Of a DNA stretch of 64,000 nucleotides, positions 38,444 to 48,909 are shown one piece after another. The notes below the pieces were generated by a model. The model did no database searches. It worked only from the letters and a program-made list of their open reading frames with translations, and was not told the DNA's origin. The DNA comes from Kangiellaceae bacterium (GTDB lineage: Bacteria; Pseudomonadota; Gammaproteobacteria; Enterobacterales; Kangiellaceae), in the NCBI GenBank assembly GCA_019090895.1, contig JAHRVB010000228.1, positions 1-64,000 of the forward strand, read 5' to 3'. The position numbers and the translations under genes were made by a program. Position 1 is the first letter of the stretch. Every line of letters begins with the position of its first letter.

Positions 38444-40899
38444 TTTTGTTATTTCAAATATTCATATTAGTGTGTGTTATTTGGGCAAGCGCTTATTTTA
38501 GGGCCCGAATGGGTACAGCTCTAGCGTCGGCCGGAGCTGCGCTGGTTATGATCACAATGACCAGTGAATTTGTATTGGTGCCATGGTTGTTGTTTTTTCC
38601 AGTAGCGATTCTTTTTTTCGCGGATGATCTACGTAAAGATAAGATAACTCGACCGATGTACGAATTCTTTAAGAGAGTTCTTCCACCGATGAACCAGACT
38701 GAAAAGGAAGCGTTAGATGCGGGCGATGTTTGGTGGGACGGTGAATTGTTTCGAGGTAATCCAGATTGGGAATCAATGTTAAAAACTAGCCCGCCGATAC
38801 TTTCGCAAGAAGAACAAGACTTCATTGATAATCAAGTTGAAACTGTTTGCGGCATGGTTAACGATTGGGATATTAGTTTTATCGATAAAGATCTACCTGA
38901 GGCGGCTTGGGACTACCTTAAAAAAGAAGGTTTTTTAGGGTTAATCATTCCCAAAAAATACGGTGGGAAGGGGTTTTCGGCTTTTGCTCATTCTAGCGTA
39001 GTGACTAAATTAGCATCACGTTCAGGCGCTTTAGGTGTCAGTACTATGGTTCCTAATTCTTTAGGACCGGCGGAACTATTGTTACATTATGGAACCGATG
39101 AACAAAAAGATCACTACCTGCCGCGACTAGCCAAAGGCGAAGATATACCCTGTTTTGCACTTACTGGACCGCAGGCAGGATCTGATGCTGGTGCGATGCC
39201 CGACACGGGAATCATTTGCCAAGGTGAATTTGAAGGGGAACAAGTCTTAGGTATCAGGCTCAATTGGGATAAGCGTTATATTACACTTGCCCCAGTGGCA
39301 ACCGTTCTTGGACTGGCGTTCAAATTATTTGATCCGGACTCATTGCTAGGAAATGAACGAGACATAGGTATTACTGTTGCGTTAATTCCTACTTCACACG
39401 ATGGCGTAGAAATTGGCACTCGGCATTACCCAGTTGGTTCGCCATTTATGAATGGGCCTACTCGCGGAAAAGATGTTTTCATACCGCTGTCATGGATTGT
39501 TGGCGGTCAGGACTTTGCTGGAAAAGGTTGGAAAATGTTAGTTGAGTGTTTGTCTGCTGGGAGAGGAATTTCATTGCCTTCCGGTGCAACCGCCGCAGCT
39601 AAAGTAGCCTACAGAGCGACTGGCGCCTATTCGATACTTAGACAACAATTTAAAACCGAAATAGGTCGTTTTGAAGGCGTAGAGGAAGCGTTGGCGAGAA
39701 TTGCTGGCGCGACTTATCAGCTTGAAGCTGCGCGTATAACGACTGCTGGCGCGGTTGATGCAGGACACAAGCCATCGGTTATTACAGCAATTGCAAAATA
39801 CCATATGACAGAATCTGCTCGAAGCTTATTAAATGATGCAATGGATATCCATGGCGGACGAGGAGTTATTCAAGGAGAACGAAATTATTTGGCAAATGCA
39901 TTTATGAGCACACCCGTGAGTATTACCGTTGAAGGGGCCAATATTCTCACTAGAAATTTGATGATTTTTGGACAAGGAGCAGTTAGGTGTCACCCGTTTG
40001 TATACCGAGAGATGCAAGCTGCTTCAAATCCTAATGAAGAACAAGGCTTAGAAGAATTTGATTCTTTATTGTTTAGGCACATAGGTTATGGTTTTAGCAA
40101 CTTTGTTCGTAGTGTGAGCCTTGGATTAAGCGGCGGAAGAATCGCCAGTAAGCCCGTAGCAGGGGTAACTGGTTATTATTATCAACAATTGACTCGGATG
40201 AGTTCTGCCCTCGCATTGGTTTCTGATTTATCAATGGCTATTTTGGGTGGAGAATTGAAGCGAAAAGAGAGACTATCTGCACGTCTAGGAGATGTTCTCA
40301 GTCATCTTTATATGTCTTCAGTTGTATTAAAGTACTATCAAGATAACGGTCAGCAAGCGGCTGATTTACCGTACGTTCAATGGAACATCGATAATAATCT
40401 CTATCTAGTTCAAAAAGCATTGTTTGAATTTTTCGAGAATTTTAAACCTACATGGATCAGTCGAACACTTAAGCGAATAATTTTTCCGTATGGAGCAGCC
40501 TATAAAAAGCCGAGTGATCAACTCGACCATCAGGTGGTGCAGGCAATGCTGTGTGAAAATGAATTGCGAGACCGACTAACTAAGAACATCTATATTGGTG
40601 ATAAAGAGCAGCCCGTTGGTCGAATCGATCATGCTTTTCACCATGTGCTCTCAACCGTTACCATTGCATCTAGAATACGTAAAGCACTGAGAGAAAAGGA
40701 CATCACTAACGGAGGTTCTCTTGAAGAGACTATTGCGAGTGCGGTAAAAGCTGAAGTGATCAATGAACAAGAAGGGCGATCCTATCTGTTAGCAGAATCA
40801 CTGAGACTTGATGCTATTCAAGTGGATGAGTACGAACAGAGCTATATTCGTGGTGAATCAACACAAAAGGTAAAACAAGAACCGGAAAAAGCAGCATAA
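38440..40899 (+). CDS. fadE: acyl-CoA dehydrogenase FadE
   Basis: 819 aa; 'CFALTGPQAGSDAGAMPDTGII', 'AMDIHGGRGVIQGERNYLANAFMSTPVSITVEGANILTRNLMIFGQGAVRCHP'. Confidence 0.95.
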   Translation: MILLFQIFILVCVIWASAYFRARMGTALASAGAALVMITMTSEFVLVPWLLFFPVAILFFADDLRKDKITRPMYEFFKRVLPPMNQTEKEALDAGDVWWDGELFRGNPDWESMLKTSPPILSQEEQDFIDNQVETVCGMVNDWDISFIDKDLPEAAWDYLKKEGFLGLIIPKKYGGKGFSAFAHSSVVTKLASRSGALGVSTMVPNSLGPAELLLHYGTDEQKDHYLPRLAKGEDIPCFALTGPQAGSDAGAMPDTGIICQGEFEGEQVLGIRLNWDKRYITLAPVATVLGLAFKLFDPDSLLGNERDIGITVALIPTSHDGVEIGTRHYPVGSPFMNGPTRGKDVFIPLSWIVGGQDFAGKGWKMLVECLSAGRGISLPSGATAAAKVAYRATGAYSILRQQFKTEIGRFEGVEEALARIAGATYQLEAARITTAGAVDAGHKPSVITAIAKYHMTESARSLLNDAMDIHGGRGVIQGERNYLANAFMSTPVSITVEGANILTRNLMIFGQGAVRCHPFVYREMQAASNPNEEQGLEEFDSLLFRHIGYGFSNFVRSVSLGLSGGRIASKPVAGVTGYYYQQLTRMSSALALVSDLSMAILGGELKRKERLSARLGDVLSHLYMSSVVLKYYQDNGQQAADLPYVQWNIDNNLYLVQKALFEFFENFKPTWISRTLKRIIFPYGAAYKKPSDQLDHQVVQAMLCENELRDRLTKNIYIGDKEQPVGRIDHAFHHVLSTVTIASRIRKALREKDITNGGSLEETIASAVKAEVINEQEGRSYLLAESLRLDAIQVDEYEQSYIRGESTQKVKQEPEKAA

Positions 40900-40927
40900 C
40901 CGTCCTTTTTGCTTTGAAAGTCAAATT

Positions 40928-40961
40928 AAGCTGTCCAGAGTTACTGGATAGCTTTTTTTTT
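40928..40961 (+). terminator. intrinsic terminator after fadE
   Basis: AAGCTGTCCAG-AGTTA-CTGGATAGCTT with T tract (TTTTTTTTT). Confidence 0.85.
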
Positions 40962-41111
40962 CGTCTAATTTCAGTCAAATTAGGCATTTGGACCTTTTTA
41001 TCTTGAAGACTGAGGCGATGTTTGGCAACATCAACTTTTGTTGGTCGAGTTCGTTCTCGTACCAAATACCAATCAAATTTTTAGTAATTTCACTTGTCGA
41101 AGAATATTAGG

Positions 41112-41777
41112 ATGTTTATGTTGTTTTCATTCATTAGAACGAATGTTTTTAAAGTTGTCATTTTTGCGATTGTTTTGTCAGGTTGTCAGACTATTGACCC
41201 CAATACTGGAGAATCTAAAACAAACAATGCTGTTAAAGGAGCTGCCTTAGGCGCTCTCGTTTGCGGCATTATTGGTGCGAGAGACAGTGGCAAGCATGCA
41301 AGAAATGCTGCATTAGGCTGTGGAGCAATAGGCGCAGGAATTGGCGCCTATATGGACTCACAAGAAGATGAACTACGAAAATCTCTCGCGGATACGGGAG
41401 TTAGCGTTGTTCGAGATGGCGACAATATTAATTTAGTGATGCCTGGTAATATCACCTTTGCGAGTTCCAAAGCGGTTATCCAAGCAGACTTCTTTCCAAT
41501 ATTAAATTCTGTTGGTACCGTTCTGTCTAATTATAAAAAGACGGCGATTGAAATTGAAGGTCATACAGACTCAACTGGCAGTGTAAGTTTTAATTTGAAA
41601 CTATCTGAAGAAAGAGCAAAATCAGTCACTGACTATCTGGTGTCTAAAGGTGTGCAGGCGAAGCGAATTATACATCATGGTAGAGGACCAATGAGACCAT
41701 TGGCATCCAACCAATCTGCAGAAGGGCGCGCACAAAACCGACGAGTTGAAATTAGAATTAGAGCAATCGGTGAATAG
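41112..41777 (+). CDS. OmpA-family lipoprotein with glycine-zipper region (YiaD-like)
   Basis: Lipobox 'VLSGC', Gly-rich 'GAALGALVCGIIGA', OmpA-C 'IEIEGHTDSTGSVSFNLKLSEERAKSVTDYLVSKGV'. Confidence 0.88.
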   Translation: MFMLFSFIRTNVFKVVIFAIVLSGCQTIDPNTGESKTNNAVKGAALGALVCGIIGARDSGKHARNAALGCGAIGAGIGAYMDSQEDELRKSLADTGVSVVRDGDNINLVMPGNITFASSKAVIQADFFPILNSVGTVLSNYKKTAIEIEGHTDSTGSVSFNLKLSEERAKSVTDYLVSKGVQAKRIIHHGRGPMRPLASNQSAEGRAQNRRVEIRIRAIGE

Positions 41778-41826
41778 TTTTAAAGCTGGTGTGATTGGTG
41801 GTTATTCGAACAACGCGGAATGATGA

Positions 41827-42666
41827 TTGAATAAGAAGATGAAAATATATAGTCAAGGAGAACCACTCGCACCCTGGCGAGAAAAATTACACGAGATCAT
41901 TTTCGAAGCAGACACTCCTGCCGGTAAACGATTTGACGTACTACTGATTGTGGCAATTACGTTAAGCGTAATCGCAGTGATGTTAGATAGTGTTGAAGTT
42001 ATTAGGTTTCAGTATGGCGGGATACTAGATGTCATTGAATGGTTTTTTACCATCATGTTTGCCTGCGAATATATACTAAGGCTACTCAGTGTTCGTAATC
42101 CAAGACTATATGCGCTCAGTGTCTTAGGAATTGTTGATTTGATGTCCATATTACCCAGTTTTATTGCGCTTTACTATGTAGGGGCTGAGACATTTTTGGT
42201 CGTTCGAGTGCTTAGGGTGCTGCGAATATTCCGGGTGTTTAAACTTGCAGAGTATCTTGGTGAAGCCAATACTTTGATGATAGCACTTAAAGCTAGCCAA
42301 AAGAAAATAACCATTTTTCTATATAGTATATTTATTTTTGTGGTTGTTTTTGGTTCGGTAATGTACCTAATTGAAGGGGCTGAAAACGGATTTACTAGTA
42401 TCCCTAAGTCAGTTTATTGGGCTATCGTTACACTAACCACTGTCGGTTATGGTGATATGGTTCCGCAAACTCAAATAGGTCAAATGATTGCAGCCACGGT
42501 TATGATCTTGGGCTATGCCATCATCGCCGTACCGACAGGAATTTATAGCGCAGAGCTTGCGCGAGCGGTTAAAAGTGAAGTTTCAAATGTTGCCTGTCAA
42601 AATTGTAGCGAAGAAGGGCACGATGTCGATGCTGAATATTGTAAGTATTGCGGGGCAATACTGTGA
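41827..42666 (+). CDS. 6-TM voltage-gated-type potassium channel with C-terminal zinc ribbon
   Basis: S4-like 'VVRVLRVLRIFRVFKL', filter 'TLTTVGYGDMVP', tail 'CQNCSEEGHDVDAEYCKYCG'. Start may be ATG 41839. Confidence 0.9.
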   Translation: MNKKMKIYSQGEPLAPWREKLHEIIFEADTPAGKRFDVLLIVAITLSVIAVMLDSVEVIRFQYGGILDVIEWFFTIMFACEYILRLLSVRNPRLYALSVLGIVDLMSILPSFIALYYVGAETFLVVRVLRVLRIFRVFKLAEYLGEANTLMIALKASQKKITIFLYSIFIFVVVFGSVMYLIEGAENGFTSIPKSVYWAIVTLTTVGYGDMVPQTQIGQMIAATVMILGYAIIAVPTGIYSAELARAVKSEVSNVACQNCSEEGHDVDAEYCKYCGAIL

Positions 42667-43565
42667 AGACCGGTTTGCTACTAAATCATAACTTAGATGA
42701 TTCAACTAGATTGTCTTATTTACAAGCATTAGGAATAACCGTTTGGTCACCAAAGGAAGTCCTCTTAGCGACTCCCGACCAATCATTGCAAACAGAGTCT
42801 ACTAGATATCCAAGTGACACTTCAGTAATCACGGATGTTGGCAGTCGAGAACTCACTGATGATTCGAAAATTGTCGATTCAACGATTGAACCAGTCGTCG
42901 TTGAAGCTACAAATAGGACGAATATTATTCCGCAGGCAAAACAACCTGTTCAATCATCAGTTGTCTCTAACAATAAGCAAACTGTTTCTGAAACTCAGAA
43001 TTCAACCGACAAAGATAAAAGTGTTCAGCACAAACACAAAAATCGTCATCAGCCTCTAATGGCCGGGCAATATTTAAAAGTGGTGAAGTGGTCTAATCCT
43101 TTAGTGACTGACGCAGCCGTTAAGAAAGTGATGATTATCTGTCGTCATCAAATAGACCAGCCTGCGAATAGTTTTGCTCGGATGAATGGCCCGAGTCAAT
43201 TTATGACAGATTATATTGCTGCGCTAAATGCGTTGCTCGATAATAGCGATACTCAAGTCAGTATTCAATTGGCGCATTTGTCTGCTGCAGGGCTAAGTGC
43301 TGATTCTCAGCCATTATCAGAAGTGCTAAGCGATTGCCAACCTGATCTTATTTTGGCACTGGGTGAAGAGACTATTAACCAATTATTTGGAGAGGAATTG
43401 TCTGTTGCTTCAGCAAGAGGAAAGTTAAACTCCATAGAAGAGCGATACAAAGTTTTATCGAGCTACCATCCGTTTTCTCTTATAAAAAATCCGTCCTTAA
43501 AACGGTTAGCGCTTGAAGATCTGGTCCTAATCAGTCAGTTGCTCACCAACCAACTTTCGAGTTGA
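42663..43565 (+). CDS. holD: diverged DNA polymerase III psi subunit (HolD-like) with long linker
   Basis: N-term 'LSYLQALGITVWSPKE' resembles E. coli HolD 'DWQLQQLGITQWSLRR'; C-term 'HPFSLIKNPSLKRLALEDL' UDG-like; immediately upstream of rimI then prfC. GTG start overlaps the previous stop (GTGA). Confidence 0.6.
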   Translation: MKTGLLLNHNLDDSTRLSYLQALGITVWSPKEVLLATPDQSLQTESTRYPSDTSVITDVGSRELTDDSKIVDSTIEPVVVEATNRTNIIPQAKQPVQSSVVSNNKQTVSETQNSTDKDKSVQHKHKNRHQPLMAGQYLKVVKWSNPLVTDAAVKKVMIICRHQIDQPANSFARMNGPSQFMTDYIAALNALLDNSDTQVSIQLAHLSAAGLSADSQPLSEVLSDCQPDLILALGEETINQLFGEELSVASARGKLNSIEERYKVLSSYHPFSLIKNPSLKRLALEDLVLISQLLTNQLSS

Positions 43566-43569
43566 CCCC

Positions 43570-44034
43570 ATGAAATCGTTAGTGGATATATCTCAGTTAA
43601 ATATCCGCGGAGCTAAACTTTCAGACTTGTCTTCAATCGTTAAGTTAGAAAATCAATCATATCGATTTCCTTGGTCGGAAGGTAACCTTAAAGAGTCGTT
43701 TAACGGTAATTATTTAATTTTTTTAATGTACCTTCCAGATAGAAATGTCGGTCATATGATTCTTCAAAGGGCTGCTGACGAACTTCATCTTCATAATGTC
43801 TGCGTACTCCCAGAATTTCAACGACTTGGGATCGGAAAGCTCTGGATGCAACATATTGAGAGAACAGCCAGAAAATCGCAGAGCAAAGTCATCTTTCTGG
43901 AAGTTAGGAAAACTAATACTGCCGCCATAGCTCTCTATTTAAACACTGGTTTTAAACAGATAGGTGAAAGAAAAGACTACTACCAATCGGATCAAGGAAA
44001 AGAAAATGGCCTTGTCTTCGAGTGGCGGCTCTAA
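43570..44034 (+). CDS. rimI: ribosomal protein S18-alanine N-acetyltransferase RimI
   Basis: GNAT fold 'DELHLHNVCVLPEFQRLGIGKLWMQHIERTA...FLEVRKTNTAAIALYLNTGFKQIGERKDYY'. Confidence 0.9.
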   Translation: MKSLVDISQLNIRGAKLSDLSSIVKLENQSYRFPWSEGNLKESFNGNYLIFLMYLPDRNVGHMILQRAADELHLHNVCVLPEFQRLGIGKLWMQHIERTARKSQSKVIFLEVRKTNTAAIALYLNTGFKQIGERKDYYQSDQGKENGLVFEWRL

Positions 44035-44264
44035 AAATATACGATTAAATCAATTCCGACAACGATTGATGGATAACTCGATTTGTTTTGATTGAGTTGT
44101 TAGCCCTAATTGGCGATAATTGCGCGCTTAATAAATAGCCAGTCATGTTCCGTTTTAATAGTTGTGTAATTCGAAAATAGACGAATAACCACTTAATGAA
44201 CCTAAGTTAATTGACATAAAGATCACTCGCTATTTTCAAACATATATTTTAACTAGGATTAATC

Positions 44265-45836
44265 GTGTCGATCGAAGTTAACAAACGCCGAACCTTTGCA
44301 ATAATATCTCATCCGGATGCCGGTAAGACAACAATTACCGAAAAACTGCTCCTGCTCGGAAAAAAAATACAAGAAGCTGGCACGGTGAAAGGGCGAAAAT
44401 CAGGTAAACATGCGACATCTGATTGGATGGAAATGGAGAAGGAGAGGGGGATTTCAGTGACTACATCCGTGATGCAATTCCCATACAATGAACGTATTGT
44501 AAACCTTCTGGACACGCCTGGGCATGAAGATTTTTCTGAGGACACTTATCGTACGCTAACTGCTGTTGACTCTGCATTGATGGTAATTGATAGTAGTAAA
44601 GGGGTTGAGCAAAGGACTATTAAGCTCATGGAAGTTTGTCGTCTTAGAGACACCCCCATTGTCACTTTCATGAATAAACTCGATAGAGACATTAAAGACC
44701 CGATTGAACTTATGGATGAAGTTGAAGACGTTCTTAACATTCGCTGTGCGCCTATTACCTGGCCTATTGGTATGGGTAAGCAATTTAAGGGAGTTTATCA
44801 TTTACTCGAAGATAAAATTTACCTTTATTCGACTGGGCAAGGTCATATTATTCAACAAGAACACTGTATTGAAGGGCTCAATAACCCTCAATTGGATGAG
44901 GCGATTGGTTCATTGGCTGAGGAATTAAGAGAAGAGCTAGAACTCGTGCAAGGTGCTTCTCATGAATTTGAATTGGAAGCTTTCTTAAATGGCGAGTTGA
45001 GTCCCGTATATTTTGGAACCGCCCTAGGAAATTTTGGTGTGACACAAATGTTAGATGGATTTGTCGAATGGGCGCCTGCTCCTTTGAGCCGAGTCACTGA
45101 TCAGCGAGACATTGAGCCGACAGAAGAAAACTTTTCGGGGTTTATTTTCAAAATACAGGCGAATATGGACCCAGCTCACAGAGATCGAATCGCTTTTATG
45201 CGCATTTGCTCGGGTCAATATTCAAAAGGTATGAAAATGAAGCATGTGCGGCTCAATCGTGATATCCAGGTTGCCAACGCAGTGACTTTCCTTGCTGGAG
45301 ATCGTTCCAATTTGGAACAGGCCTTTGCCGGCGACATCATTGGCCTCCATAATCACGGAACGATTCAAATCGGTGATTCATTTACTGAAGGAGAAATGGT
45401 CAAATTTACCGGAATTCCAAATTTTGCTCCTGAATTGTTTAGGCGAGTAAGACTTGCGGACCCTTTAAAGAATAAAGCACTTTTGAAAGGATTGATTCAA
45501 CTCTCTGAAGAAGGGGCTACTCAGGTATTTAGGCCTATTAATTCCAATGATTTAATCCTTGGTGCGGTTGGAATTCTCCAGTTCGATGTTGTCGCACATC
45601 GATTAAAAAGTGAATACAAAGTAGAGTGTATTTTCGAGCCTGTAGCAGTCAATACCGCTCGCTGGGTCGAATGTGATGATGCTAAAATGTTGGAGCAGTT
45701 TAAAAATAAGACCACTGATAATTTGACACTTGACGGGGGGAATAATCTGACCTATTTGGCACCAACTCGCGTTAACCTGAACTTAATTCAAGAGAGATGG
45801 CCAGATATCGCTTTTAAACAAACAAGAGAGCATTAA
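44265..45836 (+). CDS. prfC: peptide chain release factor 3
   Basis: '[65 protein letters not shown]'; GTG start. Confidence 0.97.
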   Translation: MSIEVNKRRTFAIISHPDAGKTTITEKLLLLGKKIQEAGTVKGRKSGKHATSDWMEMEKERGISVTTSVMQFPYNERIVNLLDTPGHEDFSEDTYRTLTAVDSALMVIDSSKGVEQRTIKLMEVCRLRDTPIVTFMNKLDRDIKDPIELMDEVEDVLNIRCAPITWPIGMGKQFKGVYHLLEDKIYLYSTGQGHIIQQEHCIEGLNNPQLDEAIGSLAEELREELELVQGASHEFELEAFLNGELSPVYFGTALGNFGVTQMLDGFVEWAPAPLSRVTDQRDIEPTEENFSGFIFKIQANMDPAHRDRIAFMRICSGQYSKGMKMKHVRLNRDIQVANAVTFLAGDRSNLEQAFAGDIIGLHNHGTIQIGDSFTEGEMVKFTGIPNFAPELFRRVRLADPLKNKALLKGLIQLSEEGATQVFRPINSNDLILGAVGILQFDVVAHRLKSEYKVECIFEPVAVNTARWVECDDAKMLEQFKNKTTDNLTLDGGNNLTYLAPTRVNLNLIQERWPDIAFKQTREH

Positions 45837-46085
45837 ACCGTAATATTTAGGATTTAACCTAATTTCTATTAAAATCAGTTATTTACCTAAATAATGCTGT
45901 TCTCTATCGAGATAATTTATTATCATGATGGCTGGTCAATGAAATAGTCTACGGTTTTGTTGTATTTATTGACCTAGTGAGTCGACTAATGGTCGACTGC
46001 TAGAGTTATTGTGCTTTCAAATGGGCTGCATAAATAGACCTTCGAAGGTGACGAAACATATTACGTATTAGATATCAGGTTTTGC

Positions 46086-46865
46086 ATGACAAACAATATT
46101 ACTTTATTTGATACTCATTGCCATTTAGATTTTCCTCAGTTTGGTGGCAATCTGAATAAGATGATTATCAAATCCGAAGAGGCTGGTATATCAGGTATAC
46201 TGATTCCTGGTGTAAAAAGAGACGGCTGGCGTGCGATTCGTCAAATTACAGCAACTCATTCTATATGTCATACCGCACTCGGCCTACATCCCATGTTTGT
46301 AGAGCAACACACCAAAAGCCACCTTCATGATTTAGAGATGGCTTTGTCGGTCGGGCCTATTGCTGCAATTGGGGAAATAGGGTTAGATTTCTATAATTCT
46401 ACAGCTAATCGAAGCATGCAAATCCATTTTGTCACGTCGCAGATCAGCATCGCTAAATCGGCTGAATTACCAATAGTTTTACACGTAAGAAAAGCACACG
46501 ATGAAATGCTTAAAATCATTACTCAGATGAAATTTAAAGGCGGCGGCATCGTTCACGCATTTAATGGTAGTGAACATCAAGCGCAAAAATACTGTGATTT
46601 AGGTTTCAAATTAGGTTTTGGTGGTGCCATGACTTATCCAAGAGCTGCAAAATTGCACCGTCTTGCCGCGACATTGCCGCTCGAATCAATTGTTCTAGAA
46701 ACGGATGCCCCTGATATGCCTCCTGTTACTTGCCAACAAAAATATAATACTCCGCTTCATCTGTTTGACAATTTCCGCAGTTTAGTAACCCTTAGACAAG
46801 AGTCTGCCGCTCAAATAGCAATGCAAACGACCATTAACGCCCATGCGATATTGAATTTAAACTAA
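46086..46865 (+). CDS. TatD family deoxyribonuclease
   Basis: 'FDTHCHLDFPQF', 'IGEIGLDFY', 'VLHVRKAHDEML', 'VLETDAPDMPP'. Confidence 0.93.
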   Translation: MTNNITLFDTHCHLDFPQFGGNLNKMIIKSEEAGISGILIPGVKRDGWRAIRQITATHSICHTALGLHPMFVEQHTKSHLHDLEMALSVGPIAAIGEIGLDFYNSTANRSMQIHFVTSQISIAKSAELPIVLHVRKAHDEMLKIITQMKFKGGGIVHAFNGSEHQAQKYCDLGFKLGFGGAMTYPRAAKLHRLAATLPLESIVLETDAPDMPPVTCQQKYNTPLHLFDNFRSLVTLRQESAAQIAMQTTINAHAILNLN

Positions 46866-47067
46866 CTGACTGAGTCACTCACTATTTTCGGTTTAGTTCG
46901 AAGTTAACAAGCATTTCTCATCTCAGCAAAGCATAACTTGTCGTAGTATCAAATTTTTAATAACTAAAGCGAGTTCACAAATGCTCAATTGCACTGCTTT
47001 AAGCATTTGATATTTAAGCAAAACCAGATACACTTTAATCAGCTATTTTTTATATTACGGGCGTTTC

Positions 47068-48834
47068 ATGCAAGTTAAGACCAACCGAAAAACAGATGTC
47101 ATTCGATTCCTACGTGATTTAGAGCGTGGGGATTTTATAACGTCTGAAGAGTCGGTTGAAGCGACTCAGGAAATTAAACGTAAGTTATTAACTGGTCATC
47201 CTATTAATCAGATAGCCAGTCTAAAGATAAAATCAAAAAAATTGCGAGGTAAAACGCTGACAGCCGAGATTCTTTCTGAACAGTTTGCTGTCCAACATAA
47301 ATTACCTTACGTACGACTGGACCCTCTCAAAATTGATGTCGATGCAGTGACGGCGGTAATGTCTAAAGCGTTTGCTCTTCGGCACAATATTCTGGCTTGC
47401 GAAGTACATTCAGATTATATTGCGGTAGCCACGATCGAACCCGAAGTTATTGGTTGGGTCGCTGGGTTGGAACAAATACTACGTAAACGCATTCAGCTTG
47501 TTATTGCGAATCCTGAAACGGTCAAAAGGCTGCAGAAGGAGCTATATACTCTGAGCTCATCGATTAAAGGCGCATCGGGCGAAAATCTCCAAGATGTAAA
47601 AGTGACCAATTTAGAACAATTGCTAGAAGTTGGTAACGTCGGGGAACTCGACGCTAATGACCAACACGTAGTGCAAATTGTGGATTGGTTACTGCAATAT
47701 GCCTTTGCGGAGCGAGCTAGTGATATTCACATTGAGCCAAGGAGAGAAACCGGAAATATTCGACTTCGCATTGATGGCGTTTTACACAGCGTCTACAAAA
47801 TGCCAGCCAATATTTCAGCCGCGGTGATTGCTCGCTTCAAAATTCTTGGTCGAATGGACGTCGCAGAGCGACGAAAACCGCTTGATGGCAGGATCAAAAC
47901 GAAAACGCCGGACGGATTAGAAATTGAACTTCGCTTGTCAACGATGCCTACCGCATTTGGCGAAAAACTAGTAGCGAGGATTTTTGATCCCACAGTACTA
48001 CTGAGAGATTTTAGCGCGTTAGGACTGGATAAGGACACTGAAGATAGCTGGCTAGAAATGGCAAAACAGCCAACTGGTATTGTGTTGCTAACGGGGCCAA
48101 CCGGTTCTGGTAAGACAACCACTCTATACACCACTCTTAAGTTGCTCGCTACACCGGAAGTTAATGTCTGCACCATAGAAGATCCCATCGAAATGGTAGA
48201 GCCCGCATTTAATCAAATGCAAGTCCACCACGAAATCGATGTCGATTTTGCGACCGGAGTCAGGTCTCTTTTGAGACAAGACCCCGATATTATTATGATT
48301 GGTGAGATACGGGATAAAGAAACAGCAGACATTGCTATTCAGGCGTCGCTTACGGGGCACTTAGTGATATCCACACTTCATACTAACGATGCATCGTCGG
48401 CGATTACGCGGCTACAGGATATTGGTGTACCTGCGTATCTAATTAACGCAACTCTGCTGGGGGTCATGGCACAAAGACTAGTACGAACACTCTGCCCACA
48501 TTGTAAACATGCCGTTGAACCGAACCAAGTTGCTTGGAAAGAACTGACTATAGGCTTTAATATTGCGATGCCGAAACTAATGTTTGAACCGAAAGGATGT
48601 GATGAATGCCGTCAGTCGGGGTATTTAGGTAGGCAGGGTATTTATGAATTGTTAAAAATCGACCCACTGATTAAAAAGGTGACGACGGAAGGAAGTGATG
48701 TAGCACCTATTCGTAAGCAAGCTCTTGAAAATGGAATGATGTTATTGAGAATTAGTGGCGCAAAAAAAATAGCGGAAGGGAAAACGACGGTTGAAGAAAT
48801 CATGCGAGTGGCCGCGCCGAGCATGGAAGAATAA
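47068..48834 (+). CDS. GspE/PilB-type secretion/pilus ATPase
   Basis: Walker A 'LLTGPTGSGKTTTLYTTLKLL', 'IGEIRDKETADIAIQASLTGHLVISTLHTNDA', zinc tetracysteine. Confidence 0.93.
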   Translation: MQVKTNRKTDVIRFLRDLERGDFITSEESVEATQEIKRKLLTGHPINQIASLKIKSKKLRGKTLTAEILSEQFAVQHKLPYVRLDPLKIDVDAVTAVMSKAFALRHNILACEVHSDYIAVATIEPEVIGWVAGLEQILRKRIQLVIANPETVKRLQKELYTLSSSIKGASGENLQDVKVTNLEQLLEVGNVGELDANDQHVVQIVDWLLQYAFAERASDIHIEPRRETGNIRLRIDGVLHSVYKMPANISAAVIARFKILGRMDVAERRKPLDGRIKTKTPDGLEIELRLSTMPTAFGEKLVARIFDPTVLLRDFSALGLDKDTEDSWLEMAKQPTGIVLLTGPTGSGKTTTLYTTLKLLATPEVNVCTIEDPIEMVEPAFNQMQVHHEIDVDFATGVRSLLRQDPDIIMIGEIRDKETADIAIQASLTGHLVISTLHTNDASSAITRLQDIGVPAYLINATLLGVMAQRLVRTLCPHCKHAVEPNQVAWKELTIGFNIAMPKLMFEPKGCDECRQSGYLGRQGIYELLKIDPLIKKVTTEGSDVAPIRKQALENGMMLLRISGAKKIAEGKTTVEEIMRVAAPSMEE

Positions 48835-48836
48835 AG

Positions 48837-48874
48837 TAAAAAAAAGATTCGTTGTCCATACAACAACGAATCTT
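48837..48874 (-). terminator. intrinsic terminator for the leftward valS operon
   Basis: AAGATTCGTTGT-CCATACA-ACAACGAATCTT perfect 12-bp stem; A tract on + strand gives a U tract in minus-strand RNA. Confidence 0.88.
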
Positions 48875-48909
48875 AACTATTAGACCGCGTTAATTGAAAC
48901 TACAGTTAA

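Noticed and set aside
47793-48188. 131-aa minus-strand ORF within the GspE-like gene
   Set aside because: Antisense to a strongly conserved coding sequence; composition matches complement of that frame.
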